This document shows positions 1 to 14,545 of a stretch of DNA of 64,000 nucleotides, one piece after another. Both the position numbers and the translations under genes were made by a program. Every line of letters begins with the position of its first letter. Positions within the stretch are counted from its first letter, which is position 1. The stretch comes from Paragonimus skrjabini miyazakii (lineage: Eukaryota; Platyhelminthes; Trematoda; Plagiorchiida; Troglotrematidae): the NCBI GenBank assembly GCA_014338405.1, contig JTDE01000152.1, positions 217,930-281,929 of the forward strand, given 5' to 3'. The notes under the pieces were generated by a model. The model saw nothing but the letters and a program-made list of their open reading frames with translations. It was not told the DNA's origin and searched no databases.

Positions 1-3000
1 CTGTGTTGTTCATTGCCCTGCTTGAATTGTTGTGAACTGACCATGATAGCTGTTAAGCTTTTCTAGGTAACTTCTGCCAACAAAATATGCTACTGATTTA
101 CGTTCACAGATAATATGTGATTCGGTTTTCTGGTAGATCAGTTGCTCGGCGGGACTTTTCGGGTCCTCGGATAGTTAAATGTTGGATCTATTTTCCATGC
201 TGCGGACCACAATCTGTGCCCACCTAATCAACACACAATTTATCTGCAAACATCAGTTGGAAAACCTGTGCATCATTAGTTTCATGGGTTGATCACAAAC
301 ATAAAAAGCTGGTTGACTGCGCGCTTGGTTTCATGAAACCGCTTTATCTGGGGTATTTTGGTTTCCGTGGGGATCCCCGAGTTATTACACGTTAGAGGTG
401 GTAGAGTGTACTCTGACAATGGCCCACCGGGTAGCTCGTAGGAGTAATTTCGAACAGTGCTTACGCGCGAAATGTTTTAGACAGCCACCCATATATAACG
501 CCAGGATGGCCTTCTCTCCGACTTTCAAAAGGGATTAAGTGTATTTCAAAACAAGCCTTCAACAAGACTATGAACTTACTGTCTCTGGAGTTGATAAGAC
601 CTAATAAGTCAACATCGATATTCAGCAGAACAACACACACGCCATATGCTGGAGGAAGTTTTGACATGGATTCAGTTAGCATTCCTGGACAAGTCTAAGG
701 AAGGAAGATGACGGCATTTTCTTTTCGGCTTTGAATACTCCACGTTGCTTACTTATGGATTTTAAACGAAGAAGAATGAAACTAGTTCACAAAGACTCCT
801 AAGTGACAATTAACCTGTAGCCTATTTTGTGGTATTCCGACTGCTGCAATTTTTGCACAAAAAGCGGCAAAACGTTGTTTGCTATTTAACCACAAACATA
901 CCAGTAACGGCTCACTGTTGACAAAAGTAAAGGAATTTTCATAACCAAAGAATACTGTTATACTGTATTACCGAATAAAAGAGAAATCAGATAAACGTGG
1001 GATTGTTACGCATGCTCGTCTGGAATGATGGCCGATGTATGATTGCATCACAAAATTTGTTTCACAGCTGTTGAAGTAAATAAGCTTTGACGGCGTGATA
1101 TGTGACAAGGCCGGTAGTATAACATCTAGCACCTGCCCTTGTACATGTTTAATAATGATCTGTCGCACCGTTGTAAAAGGAATATTTGCGTTGGACATAA
1201 ACCACCCTAAACTAGCCGTAACAGCAGGTTATCATATACTTGTGGTGTAGGTGAACTCAGACAAACTACTCAATGATCAAGTGAAATGAAGTTCTTTACC
1301 CGATTTGACAATTATTTAGTAGTCGAAGTTGTATACTAAGCTGTACAGTGCCAAACGCACAGGTTTGTCGCCAACGTTGTTTGAACAGGGTTGGTTATTT
1401 TGTCGCAATTGAGCCCATCTACCGTACCACCCATTTTACCTTGGAGATGCATAATTTTTAGTCCGGGGCGACGAATGCTGTTGTGAGCCGTTTACAAAGA
1501 ACCAGTCTGTGTGAATTAATGTCCACTGGCCGCCGAGGGTATTTGTACTAGTTGTATGAAGTCATCTTGGATGGACCAAATAGATTTCGCAAATAAGCAG
1601 CCGTGCTAATCTGTAAGGATTTGGTAATGACCAATACTTCGGACAAGTGTTGCAGTCCATTTATACGTAGATGCAGTTAATTCTATCGGCCGACCGTAAG
1701 CTTGTTGCAAGCAGTTACTTTTCTTCAAGAATTAGGCCGTCATGTTCGCCAAGCCGACAGTCATTCATACGTCAAAAGACGTGTAACTTGTAAAAAGCCT
1801 TATTTCAAGAGCGATTGAAAAACTCCGGCCTGAGTGCCTACCAGCAACCGGCTACTTGATTTGGGGTCATTCTGTTGCTTGGAACTTTGTCCAAGTATAC
1901 AAACAGTGGAAGAGATTGCGGAAATTGTCCAGAACTATCATGATGAGACACGAATGGCTGTGTGGAGCTGTTAAACTAAGCTGTGGTTTGACGGTGTTAG
2001 CAATTCCAAACGAAAATTTCTCTAAAATGTTTGATAATTTCCCCTTTTATTGGCGGGTTCGCAACAGCTACAATAACAAACAATCATTGCAGTGCATACA
2101 AGGCACTCCCGTTTACGGTAAGCTAGTCTGGAGAACGAGGTAGCACGGCTGACCTAAAATACTCAGATAGCTTGTCCGATTTGGGGAGAAAAATGTATAG
2201 GCCTCAGCACTTCCGGACTTACTTGATACGTGTTCAGGGATTTTGGTTACAAATTCAGGACATTTTCAACCCGGTTCTAGGTTGACTCTAAGTGCCCCTC
2301 ACAAACATACATATGTTCATTTTATGCTTGTCAAACACAAGATGACACATAACGTCAATTTTAGGTAAGCGAGCGATAACACATAGTTTGTTTAGGGCGT
2401 CTTCCCACATTTCAGGTTATCGAAATGCTCACACCTAATGAGCTGTCACTCTCACCTCACAAATGCTGCCCCCATATCAGCTGTCTTTGTACTGTGAAAG
2501 ACACTATCATAGTGACCATCTTCACTGGTCATGGTCCGTCAGTGGAAACAAAACGTATGTTATCAGTAACATATCACATCCTGCACTCAGCAAAACCCAG
2601 GGAGAACAAAGTAGATAAGTTCCTACGCAACACGTCAGTGTTTTAAAGTCCAACCGTCTCAAAAAAGGAAATCAGTTGTCGTCTCATTCTACAGTAAGTA
2701 TTTGTGTGAAAATTGTTTCATCCATGATGTGCATCTGATATGCGTTTTGTTAGTGTCCCTCTAAAACCTGTAACTTGGCTGGACAAAACAGAAGAATAGA
2801 CATTACAGTTGTAAATGCAAGGATATATTAACGACAGCTTGCTGGCGATCAAATCAGTCGTAATTAATTCATCTTCAGTCTGATTTAGCAGCTGTGTAAA
2901 CAAGCACTTAACATTAGCGATGAAGCAATTTTCCATCTGTAAACGTGCCCTCCACTATCAGCCGAGTAACACAAAAAATGGTGTGCAGTTAACCGCCTAA

Positions 3001-6000
3001 TCAAAATCAATGCCATTTGCTACACATATGTGTGAGACCTGCCGTTCGTAGCGTGTATCAGTATTTCACATGCCCCGATGTTTTTCACGTGAAATCACGC
3101 CATAAAAATGACCAAACGATTCATCTTGTGTGCATTCAAAAATGCACTACGTTATAACCGTATTCGGAATATCTTATGAAAGCTCGAATTGATAGATTAA
3201 TCGATGGTGAACGAATAAACCGGTATGCTGCACACAAACTCTGTAGTGGTGAGCTAAGGTTTATGAAGGAAGCTCTGACTAGTGCAGAAGAATTTATTAT
3301 TTCTGGCACAGGTTCCATGTTTAGGTAAGTGCCTCCTAAAGATTTAATTGCCATTCTCGTTAATGATTCGTGTAATTCTTCTGGCGTAGATTTTTGCATC
3401 GACTTTTGACTGCCGACGCAGAAATGAGCGGGGTGACAATACTGCGGTTGGAAATTTACCGGTTCATGCACAGAATAACTTCAGAATATATATATTTCCA
3501 TTCAAGTCTGTTGAAACTAAACAGCCGGTATGCAGTTCACCCTCATAATAAACGGCACAAATCTGTAGATCAACATAAAATAGACATTCCATGTAAACCA
3601 ACTTAATCCGAAGTAAACGCTTATATCTAAGAATGATCACTATTGCTGGTTTTTAATTTTTCGCTTACTGCCAATGGTTGCAATCAACAAATATTTAGTC
3701 GCCGAATCGGATTACCAGAGGTGGTACGTAGTGATTGAGTTGTTTGTATGAAAATCGCAGTGTACAAACAACTGTTAATTCCCGATAAGTAATTGCGTAG
3801 TTTGGATTATACATGTCTTACATTACTCATACTGGAATGCAGCGTTCACATTCCTATACTCATTTCCATCAACCTGTCTCAAAACCACCAACGAGATTCG
3901 AGCTGCGTGGAAGCTAAAACCAATTGTTGGTAATGCTCATCTTGAGCTATCAGTTTCATTGAAGTGGAACAAACTACTCCTGGTCCATGTAGACACAAAA
4001 AGTGGGACGATGCCTTTGACTTGCTTCGCTTCTGTGACGCCAGTGACCATGAATTTCGATTTTGCAGTAATATGTTGAATGAGGTGTAAATGTTGATAGC
4101 ACTTCCGACCGTTAACGGGTGGGTCACTATTAATGACTTCATGTTTCTGTTACGCAATTATATTGCAATTGCTTGTTGCGTCATTGCTTTACTACCAAAT
4201 CAAGGATATACTCTGTCGTAGACCACATTTCGTCCTGCCGTTTTACAGATGTACTTATATGTAAAACCGGATACAGGAATATCTGGTTAATTATGAGGAC
4301 CCTGATGACCGTTTCTTAAGCAGAGAGCAACGTATGCAATTTACCGGCAGGTTGAGTATGTTTCAATGCGGGCCGTAACCTCCAACTAACACTGTTGGTT
4401 ACATGACCACTTTTATACAACTATTGAGGAATGCCTGTTTTTTTGAACTTATCTGAGCCAGAATACCTCTTCAAGCGTTTAGTCAAAGCTTGTACCCAGT
4501 GAAGATTAACATCACTGCGGAACATAAGAACCTGACGAGTTTGGTTATGTGGTGCGTTTTAAAGACTGGTTACCTGGTTGAGCTATACTATGCGACATAG
4601 AATTCTGAGGTCAGTAACACTCACGGAGGAGATGCTCAATAAGAAGCACCACCCGATTCATCTTGTCTAGAGAGAAATGGCCTGACTCATGTTGTTTCCG
4701 CGGGACTGATAATGTTTTCCTTTACAACTCTCTCTCACACGGACATTCTAAACAGGACAAGTTTTCACTGTCTATTCGTTACTTAGTAACCATACCTACT
4801 TTACTGTTGCATGCGAGCGACCGGTGACAATAAACGAAATCCTAATTTCTGTACCGGATACTCAGTGCTTTTTAATCAACTAGGGAAGAAAAGCGTGTAA
4901 AATTCAACCTGGGAAAAATAGACTTGTGTTACATAAATAAAAAACACACACTGAAATTATACATTTTGTAATTAATAACATTCTACCGTATATTCAACGG
5001 AAGGCATCAGACAAATAGATATTTGCGTGAACAGATGGTTAAATATTTACGAGTATGTAATAATTAGGTAGAATACTTACGCTACCACCCAGTGCTATGT
5101 ACCCAAGGAACACTCATGGTAGTCCGGACATACTCACTTTTGCAACCGACACTGGCAGAACTGGTCAATAATCACACCAGCTAGTAAGCATAGACCGATG
5201 TACGTTAACCATGCAAATGGGGTACATTGGAGTTATGTCTTTTAAATCGGCTGATCTAAAGTTACATGACCACGAAATCAATGATGTCGTTATTCTTAAT
5301 CAATGAACCTGCCTCAAGTGTTTACAGGGCGAACTCAGGCTCACCAAACTCTACACAGTCTTCTCTATACTTTTAAAGCGAACGTCCTTCTGATGAGTCC
5401 ATTAGTTTTACCTACCATCTCACTTTAGTGGATTAGTCCTAATTCGATTTAGGCGAAGTATTGTAACAAGCACTGGCATATGTACATGGGTCTCAAGACA
5501 AGATCAAACCATACATCAAGTATCCACAGACGTTTAAATCAAATCTTCTTACGATGGGTAGTGTAAATTGTCCATCAGTTCACATTGTTAATACATGAAT
5601 CAACATCCTTAGAACATCGTCAAGACAGCAGCGCAAATTACAGTGACCAGCCGTTTCTGTTTATGTAAACAAACCGAAATTCTTTGTGTGGGTTGAACTG
5701 GCAACCTGCAATAAGTCATCTTGCAGTAGACGAAGGTAGCGCCAGCATTGTGATAATTGTTTGGACCATTTTAGCATGTATTCGGTTAGTCGATATTTAT
5801 TTGCGCTCGAATTCGAGATATCATATCAAACGGGATTTGGCATTACTTGATGGGTTTGGAATGAATATTGGCAATAACTGTTGAAAGTACTTCGGAGAGT
5901 AATCTACTCAGTGGTTGATTCAGCCGATAGCTGATTTCTTTTGACGTAAGTGGCCGTCACCAAACGATATTCACTTTTGATAAGTCTGGTGGCGCATCAT

Positions 6001-9000
6001 ATTTTGGGATGTTACAGTGGTCACAGTGATCCATTCAACATGACTTTTTGAATACAGGACATCTCAAAAGTGGAAGCAGTCAGCTACCATATTTCTTGGA
6101 GGCTCAATGTGCTAAATCCTTCAGTTCTTTCTTAGGTCAGTAGTTTCTATAGGTCGATAATATCTTTGAAATGTCAAACATTTGGACCTGGGCCACTAGC
6201 AGCAGCCGATGTGTTATATTCTCCAATGTTACTACATATTCGTTTAACATTGCATCCTCCCGGCTTTTTCAGAAAGTACTCAGTCTACTCTGTATTGCCG
6301 TCACGATTCCAGAAGACTAATTATCAGACTGTGACGAAAAGCTGCTGAACTTATCATACAGTATGATGTTTCTCACTTTTTCCTTCATGATTAGATAAAC
6401 CTGTGTGACGTGCTTGTGAGCAAGCTCTCATCATGACGTAGAAGTAAATGCAGGGAGACAAATTTTTTCTTTATTGTAAAAGATGCCGTATGGAAACAAA
6501 ATCATTGTTGGTATAAGGTTTCTCATCATTCACACGCACTTCAGTTGAAAACTGCGGCTGGCCCATTTGAAAAGCAGAGTACTGAATTTCAGTTTCATCC
6601 GCTCAGTAGAGCTAAGCACGCGTGTGCATACTCAGTCGCGATATCAGTTCGCTTTCGCCTTCCGTGTCTTCAAGATCAGTACGGTTTGGGTGTAACGTCA
6701 TCGATCTCAGAATAGAAATGACCAAGTTTTCAAAAGTAAACTTCCAAACAAAATCGTTCCAGTGTAGTACGCAAGTATGAGGTTTATCCCCGTCATTTTT
6801 TCAGCTGGGACTAAATTGGATCATTTTACGGTCAGAACATAAAATGCTTCAGTCAATTTAGCAATAGCGTGACAAGACATATTTGCTAATTACGACTTTC
6901 GTGTATAGTTTTTTGATAATGCAGAGATGTTTGTCCAGTCGGCTGTTATTGTCAGTGTGCCCACGTCATTATTCCTGCAACCAATGCAAACAGACAGGTG
7001 GGATCAAAAACACAGCTTATGCAAGTGACACAAAAATCACCTCCAGTTGTTTTTCATCTATGATTCAATGGGAAGGTGGTTATTTCCATTGCTTAAACTC
7101 GTTTTCAATTAAGAGATTGCCAGCCCGCCATAGGAGAACTCACTTGCTGTTTTCCGATGGGCTGGTGATTACAGAGGAAAATCAATATAGAGTACGAGAA
7201 AAATGTAGTCATCAACCAACATGCCATTGTGTGTTGTTACTTGCCACGGTGCTCAGATGCGTCTGGTCTTGTGTTGTGCACATACTGGTCTGAGAACTGC
7301 ACGTTAAACTATATGAATCCGATCGTGAATAATTTTCTGCTATAGTAAACTAAGAGCTGATCAACATCTGTTTAGTGAACTCGGTATCTAGGATTTAAAC
7401 AACAGTAGCGCACAGAAAACAGCAGGAATTTTATTTTAGAATCTGAGCCCTAAGAATAAGTGATACTGATTCGGTTTGAGCATAATTTTATCAAATTTGC
7501 TGTAAACCAAAGAGACTCGAGCAGTGCGTTGGCATTTTTGTAGGTTCCTCAACTAGTGAAATAACCGAGTCGTCGGTCCACTGACACAAATCTTCATTGT
7601 TCGGCTCATATCTTTACTTGGGGCCTCCAGCAACAACTTATTCCGCGTGTTCCAGTGCTGTTGTTCAACTAAAGCAACCGTTGAATTTTGGAATACACAA
7701 CTATAGGTGGTTCGTTCACTGTGTTTGAGTTTGAACGGCCTCTGCGGATTACAATTGTTCACCTCTTCGTATCTCCTTTTGTCTTGGTATTCACCTAAAA
7801 AAACGTCCATCTTCAGAATGTCTATGGTTATGATAAGTTGTCAAAATAAATCAAACAGTTGTATATATGGTCGTTCTTATTCTTACTTACTGTACAGCTC
7901 ATGGATTAATGAAGTTTCTCCTCAAGGGAAACCGTTACCACCGGATACGATCTTCTAAGCTATCCACTGATTCTTGCCAAGGGAAATACTATGTTCAAAT
8001 TCTCCCGCGTTTCACATCAGTAAAAATTACGTACGCGGTTAAAATACCTAAAGTTCTAATTCCCGCGTGTTGGCTGCCATGAAAGTGACAGATAACATTG
8101 CTTTCTAGACAAGTATTAACACAATCAACAACTACAGACATTTTAATCTACCTCTCTATCTTATCAATTAGGTGGCGTAGTCAAGTTGTGATTCTGTACT
8201 TTATACCACGAGTACTTCCATAACGAAGTCGTCGTGCAGGTGGTGAAAGTGCAATTACAATCGAATTGCTCCTCCAACCAGTTCAACTGTATCCGATTCA
8301 ATCCAAGACCGAAACTTGGCAATCCATGAGATACAGAAGAGATTCGCTTACACCGTACCCACTTATTGTTGTTAACTTGTATGAATCTAGAACATCTTTA
8401 TATACCCCACGGTAAGCTGAACGATAGAAATGGCGAATCATCCTCTTTCATATATCCAAGAAGCTTCCAAAGCATATGAGGAAATTTTGTATCTTTAAAA
8501 TGCAGATATTTTACGTTCCGTCTTCAAGACATGCGAAATCATCAAGCCTGGATAATTCAAATCTGGATACGTCTGTCCTCAATACACCCAGCCCAATGGC
8601 GTTCACAGGTCAAAACAAATATTTTTCTTGTCCCTCGCCAAACATCCGAAACGCACACAGATATATTTAAAGTAGTGCATGTTCACGAGCTTTATCTGAA
8701 AATGTCGTCTTGGAACTGATTCTTTGTTTGTCTTAAATAAGATGTTCATGTCCGATGAACGGGCTTAACTTGACAGTGATTGCTTTTGAAACTCTTCTAC
8801 ATGGGGCTATTCAAGAAACGTTGTGATCCTTCATTGGCTTACAATCTAACATTATAAATTAAACGCAGTTTGTCACAGTATCTTTAGTGAAGTATCTGTA
8901 CTGGTACGTAATACATTAGCGATAATCATTATATCGGAAATGTGTAAATTTGGGAAGGCCACTTCAAGTTTTGAACGAAAATGAACACATAAGGATATGT

Positions 9001-9830
9001 TTGTGATTTGTTTATTTTTCACTGAAATTAAAAATATGTGGACACGCACATGGTCGCATTAAGCGTTATGTAATCAAGACCACGACGATCTACCTAGTCT
9101 CCTTCGCCATTGTTAAGTACACATTGCCAGCTGGTGCGTTTAGACAGGCATATTGTTGTTAGAGTGGAAAACAGGCTTGTAGCGAGACTCATTGGTTTAG
9201 CAAAAGAAACTAAACTGATATTAAGCTTGAGTTGAGTGGATGCATGTATTAGGCCCGTCATAATGTTATCTAGAAGTGTAAATACACTCGGCATCTTAGG
9301 CATGTTATTCGCCATCAGGTCTAGTGTAGCGTCAAATAATAATGGCAACTAAGCAACATTCAGAATGCAACTATCAGCCTGGGAGAGATTAAAGCTTTTT
9401 GAGAATATAACTCAAAGATGTGTAAAAATACAAAAACTGATTCACACAGTAGACTTAACTTTAAGCTATTTCTGGCGTATACAATCATGTATGGCTTCTG
9501 TAGATGTATTGACAAAGTTCAACGTTTCACTGCGAAACAATACGTATTGCAACTAAAACTAACCTAACTCATTCACGTAAACCAGGACGTACCCCTCAGG
9601 TTGCTATGTTAATGCGATTATCATGAATATGTATTTAGCGACAAATATCATCGTCGTATTTGACAGCTACCTTTTATGCGATAGCTGTCGTAGTAACCAC
9701 CTCTGTACTTAATTAATAGAGAGCATTACACGCAATATTGGTCTTACTTAACACTGCCTTATTGCTAAAACTTTGATGAAGAATGTTCAAAACGTAACAG
9801 TAATAAACGTATTAGACCAGATGAGCAGAC
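1..9830. other. No supported gene
   Basis: This stretch was searched for receptor N-terminal exons and retroelement motifs. Only short unrecognised frames were seen, including the 136-codon one at 6883-7293. It is probably intron or intergenic DNA. Confidence 0.5.
6883..7293 (+). other. Unassigned 136-codon open frame
   Basis: This is one of the longest uninterrupted frames outside the receptor. The peptide is Cys-, His- and Ser-rich with hydrophobic ends, and has no recognisable domain or convincing splice context. In AT-rich DNA of this length such a frame can arise by chance. Confidence 0.1.
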
Positions 9831-9930
9831 NNNNNNNNNNNNNNNNNNNNNNNNNNNNNNNNNNNNNNNNNNNNNNNNNNNNNNNNNNNNNNNNNNNNNN
9901 NNNNNNNNNNNNNNNNNNNNNNNNNNNNNN
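9831..9930. other. Assembly gap (100 N)
   Basis: Exactly 100 undetermined bases, the usual placeholder for a scaffold gap of unknown size. Sequence order across it depends on scaffolding. Confidence 0.99.
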
Positions 9931-11602
9931 TTTGTCTATTACGTCTTGAAGTCTCGGTAAAATTGATGGCATAATTACTGCAAACGTATCATGGCGTGTT
10001 CGGTTTCCAATGCTCAATTTCATTTGAAGACGTCCCAGATACAGCCGTGAAACCGTAGTTCCTTGTATCTTGCTATACTAGTCAAACTAATATGTCCCAC
10101 GTATTTTTTATAGGACTTAGTTAATGGTCACATTATGGGCAATCTTCCGCTGGTATTTCATAAAAACAGAGGTACACTTGTGAGTTAGGATTTATGAATT
10201 GTATCTTCTTCGGGGCATTGTTTTCTTTTGTGCCTGATGTGATGTATTCAATGAACTTTCACTTAATACGCTCAAGTACGCCTCACCACTTCGTTCATCA
10301 TCCTTACTGGGTACTTCCCTTACACCCGTCATAAAATATGCATCTGATACCATTGTTGACCACTGTTACTAGCTTTTTCGTCAAAGCATATCACACCTTC
10401 TTGAAAGTCATGCCATTATCAACTACATACCCTAGAACCAATCACATCTTTACTTTGTTGGTAACGTCAGCGCAATCCTATTCATGTACACAAACGACAC
10501 AAGCCAGCACCTAGTTTGCAAAAAACTGTGTGTATGCTTCAGGAAAATCAATAAACTCATGTTTTGTTACTCAGTCCGAGGACAGTCTGGTTGCTTTGTT
10601 CTGATCCAGTGCAAGCATTTGTTTTTACTCAGGAAAAATCGTCAGTGAATTAAACACTGTTTCCAAAGAAATTTTTTTAAAGTTCAACTACCACCAACCT
10701 TACTTACGTGCACAGATAGGCCTTATTTGAAAACATTTGTAACTATCTTTGATTTCCGAATAAGTCAGAGAATCTTTCATCTTCTCAGGTTCACATGTCT
10801 AAAAACGAAATTCCTTCTGTACAAACTCACCTCATGGCAAACCGAAAGTATTGATCACCCACCTTCGGTGACTGTTTCCTTTGGGCAGGGAAACTGCTCA
10901 GTTATACACCCAGAGTGCACAAATCCATCCAAGTAGACCCATATCCCAATATTTTTTGTCATTAACTCACCAAGCATGAACTAGTGCTCAATGACATTTC
11001 TGGACTAAATAAGTAAATGGACGCTTTGCAGTTTATTGTATAAACATTTTGCGGAAATTCTGGAGTGATCTGACAATTTTTCATCGGATGTACACCCATC
11101 CTATTTTGTTTAATAACGTCAGTTTTAGACAAATGTGATAGAACTGAAGACTGGCATATTATGTAAGCACAGCTCTCCCTTTTATTACAGCCCTTGCCTG
11201 TCAACTTTACAGAAGAAAGAGATACGAATTAGGTGATAATTGAAAATTAACTGATACGTTCTACTGCGGGTTGTGAATCAACTGCAGCGGGACACTCAAT
11301 ACACACTTGCGCGTGCGACCACACAAAGGAGGGTTTATTGATTAGTCAGTAGTATTGACCAACTCCATAAAAAGTAACGACGAAAACCGAAGGTATCTTT
11401 ATAATGAGTGACTTTATTGCAGGCAAAGACTGTACTTGAAGAAAGGAACCAGCCAGATTATTATTATTATATATATACCAAAATAAAGCATATCTCACTC
11501 CACTTTTACATAACTGACTAGTCATAGACAATATAGAATGTGATTAAATTGTACTAGATCCGAACATGGTTTTTCAAACGTTTCGATGGATTAGTTAATA
11601 AC
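9931..11602. other. No supported gene
   Basis: Only short unrecognised open frames; no repeat or RNA gene was identified. Confidence 0.5.
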
Positions 11603-11810
11603 GATTCATCTAACACTCGGTTATATAGGTTAAGCGCGTAGCGACAAGACAGTGAAATGAGCGAACATCACATAGGTACAATCAAAAGGTACTAACGCAA
11701 TCAATCGCGTTACCGTTACAGTGAACACCGATTGCATCCATGTTATGTTAGTTCACTTCATTCTTTGATCGTTGCGCGCTAAACCTATATAACCGAACGC
11801 TTTATGTCAT
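11603..11810. repeat. Foldback (MITE-like) element with long terminal inverted repeats
   Basis: The left arm, ctcggttatataggttaagc from 11616, pairs with the right arm gcgcgctaaacctatataac that ends at 11798. Weaker pairing continues inward for about 70 bases on each side around a central spacer of some 40 bases. No coding sequence is inside. Size and structure suggest a non-autonomous DNA transposon or a foldback repeat; the family is unknown, and the outer limits are approximate. Confidence 0.65.
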
Positions 11811-13627
11811 CGACATGCATCTCTCAATGTATATCTTCTTGCCTTCTTGATGAACTGGATAAATGGAATTCAATGTTTCAAATTGATCTAACACTATTCG
11901 CTAGGGCCATTTCCTAATAATTGTGGGTCCTGTAAACTCAGTGACCAACTCGTTTTGTCCTCAAGGTCACCCGAAAATTCAAGAAGCCTACTATCCACAT
12001 TATATCTGTATGATTTATGTGATGCCCGGGGTAACGTCTGGTTGAGTCAGTATGGCCAATCGTTCACTGCAAAGTATACCTACCGCATCTGACATGTGAT
12101 ATTTCGGAACCGATCTCCGGCATTAACTGTTTAGAACGGTTCGAAAAATAATCATTCATAGTAGTAGCAAGAAATGTATGTAAGTGATCAACCTAAAACA
12201 CCGTCGCTACCCTGTAAAGCACGCCAAAATCAGAGCAGCCTCCAGAATTCTAGAAATTTCGAAAGGTTTGCTCGGGGCATAACCTTGCCCTATCTGTAAC
12301 GTAGCTACTTCCACATCCATTTGGTGAATAGACGATTTGCAAAAATATCCCCTACACTAACCACCCAAATGTGTTAGTTCGGTCACTGGTTTACTCGAAG
12401 ACTTTTGGTTTACCACAGTGCCAGTAGTTTAGAAAAAAGTACACTTTTAATGTTAGAGTTTAAAATAGAAACTCATTTTACGTATCTCTTGCTGAAAACC
12501 TTAGTGAATGTTGCTAATTAGTTCAGCATTTCAAGTCAACACTGGAGAAACTTACGGCTAACTCCAAATCCAACAGATTTGGTTGACTAGAAAAATGTAT
12601 ATAAACAGGATCAATAACAGCTCAACCAATTTCAATAAAATCATCCACCCTGGATTCTCCTGCTGGTTAATTGGATTATTAAAGTACTGTTGTCATAATT
12701 CTCCACCTTCAATATTTCAATCCCCCTAAAACTGCTACAAATACTTCCGTTTCCCAACTAGAAGGAGATGATTATCTGAGCAATCAAGGTAGACAAGGTC
12801 AGCCGATTACATTAAATACCAATCGGCCTAAATGTATCGCACATTAGAGTATTCCGTGTTATCCCAGTCGTCATTTGATCACTGGTAATCACGTTGTAAT
12901 CACGTCAACTTGATTGCCTTTTCTGGTAGATGGTCAAACCGACAAGTCAATCACCACAAGCAGACAGCAATCACCAGTTAACCAGTGGTTTTCTATACCA
13001 GCAATCATCCCAGGTAAAGTAAAATACGCCAAACAATGTGCATTTCATGTGTACAGAAATTGGTTTACAATGGGTTCAGCCTTTAAGATGATTACGTTCG
13101 TTGTGGATCAACCGATACAACTGACGTCCAAGCTAGGAAAGAAAAACAATTTTTAATCAGTCGCTGCGAAACGGCAAGCAGGCACTTAAAATTAAATGAC
13201 GAATACCGTCTGATGATATATTATATGTTGATATGACGAAATGATTCGTTTATAACGATTAGTTGAACACCTAGGAGACGTAATCGGAATGAGCCAAACA
13301 TCGACTAATGAAATTCCACTCATGCCCACCTAAAAGTTCACTAAAAGGGAGTCAGCTAGCAGTTCATTCAAACAAACCCAGAACGACAGACAAGTGCTTA
13401 TGCTAACTTATCTACAACGATGTCTTCTCAATGAAATTTTTCATCTAAATCAATCGCAACAATTTGGTGAAAACATTTTGCTATTTGTAGGCTGAGACAA
13501 CCCTTTTGAAACATAACGAAGAGATGTAATTTCAAGGATTCATAAGTTTTCAGGAAAGTCCGAATTTTGCATAAAACTTACATTATCTTCATAAATAAGG
13601 AACAGTTATATATCAACATCAGTATTG
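11811..13627. other. No supported gene
   Basis: AT-rich sequence with short unrecognised frames, the longest being 80 codons at 12914-13156 on the plus strand. Confidence 0.5.
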
Positions 13628-13972
13628 TTAAATATCGCCATCTACTAGTGTGTGGTCTCTTTCCAAAATTTCTATCTCCGCTATCAGCGGACAGGTTTTC
13701 ATCAACTTCGTGAAATTGTGCAGCCAAGAGTTGCTTTGATCCTTGCGTGTGTGCTGAAGCGAGCAAAAGATTTTCACCGTCTTACAAAACTCAACTGATT
13801 TTAACTTCTTCATTTGCTGAGTCGTAATCAGAACATTTCCCAGACAAAGTAAAGTATTTGATGGCCCTATGTTTTTGTCATGCTGCTTTAGCATCCACTC
13901 CGCAAGTAAGGTGACCCCACTGCTACACCCAGCACATACCGAATGAAGCTTAAAGATCGTATTGAGCAGATA
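13628..13972 (-). other. Unassigned open frame, minus strand
   Basis: About 115 codons are open after a gtgcag acceptor-like site and end in a stop at about 13628. The predicted peptide is helical-looking and rich in Leu, Lys and Thr (LAEWMLKQHDKNIGPSNTLL). No domain was recognised. It lies 270 bp downstream of the open frame at 14241-14542 on the same strand, but the phases disagree. Possibly chance. Confidence 0.15.
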
Positions 13973-14240
13973 GTTCTGCACGTTAAAACGTTAATCTCGC
14001 AACCCGCAGTGTATTGTTCAGGCAAGGAGGGTAAAGACGATTGCGCCCTCATTCCAATTCGTCGCATGCTGGTCAAGTGAGTGAACAACACAGAATAAAG
14101 TCCCTCCAGTTTATGCTCTGGATAGTGCTTGACAAATAACAGATGAAGAATATTTCTGGATCACTGTGGGCTGCATGGCAGATTCCCGAAACTTAAAGTG
14201 GAAATTTCTTAAAGGCTAGGTAGACGCAGTATAAACTTAC

Positions 14241-14542
14241 TGCCTACGGTATAAAAACGTCTCCCAGGGGACGTTCTCACTATTTGGAGGCAGTGTTTCT
14301 TTAGTATCTCCACCTAAAATAACCTGTGCTGTATGTAGTAATGAATGGCTTCCACTGTATGCCCTCATTATATATTTAGGGACGTCTACTCTTTGTTGAT
14401 AGATAGATTGGTCAGTCGTTGAACCGCCTACTATAAGTGTTCTTCTGAACGCATTCTCTTGACAAAACCTCGCTTGTTTTAGGCATATATCAACTCTGTC
14501 TGTACCCGAAGCAATTCTCCACGTATTAGCATATCCAGACGT
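14241..14542 (-). other. Unassigned open frame followed by a strong splice donor (possible exon)
   Basis: On the minus strand about 100 codons are open from just after a TAA (14543-14545) to gca|gtaagt, whose donor bases are at 14235-14240. A cag acceptor candidate lies at about 14498. The peptide (for example FRRTLIVGGSTTDQSIYQQR, and SENVPWETFLYRR near the end) has a protein-like composition, but I recognise no family. It lacks an early ATG. The nearest open frame downstream (13628-13972) does not match its phase if joined directly. It may be an exon of an antisense gene, a retroelement relic or chance. Confidence 0.2.
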
Positions 14543-14545
14543 TTA

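Noticed and set aside
5394..5440. CTGATGAGTCC sequence, like the start of a schistosome hammerhead
   Set aside because: No matching GGAC-GAAAC half follows, so stem II cannot form.
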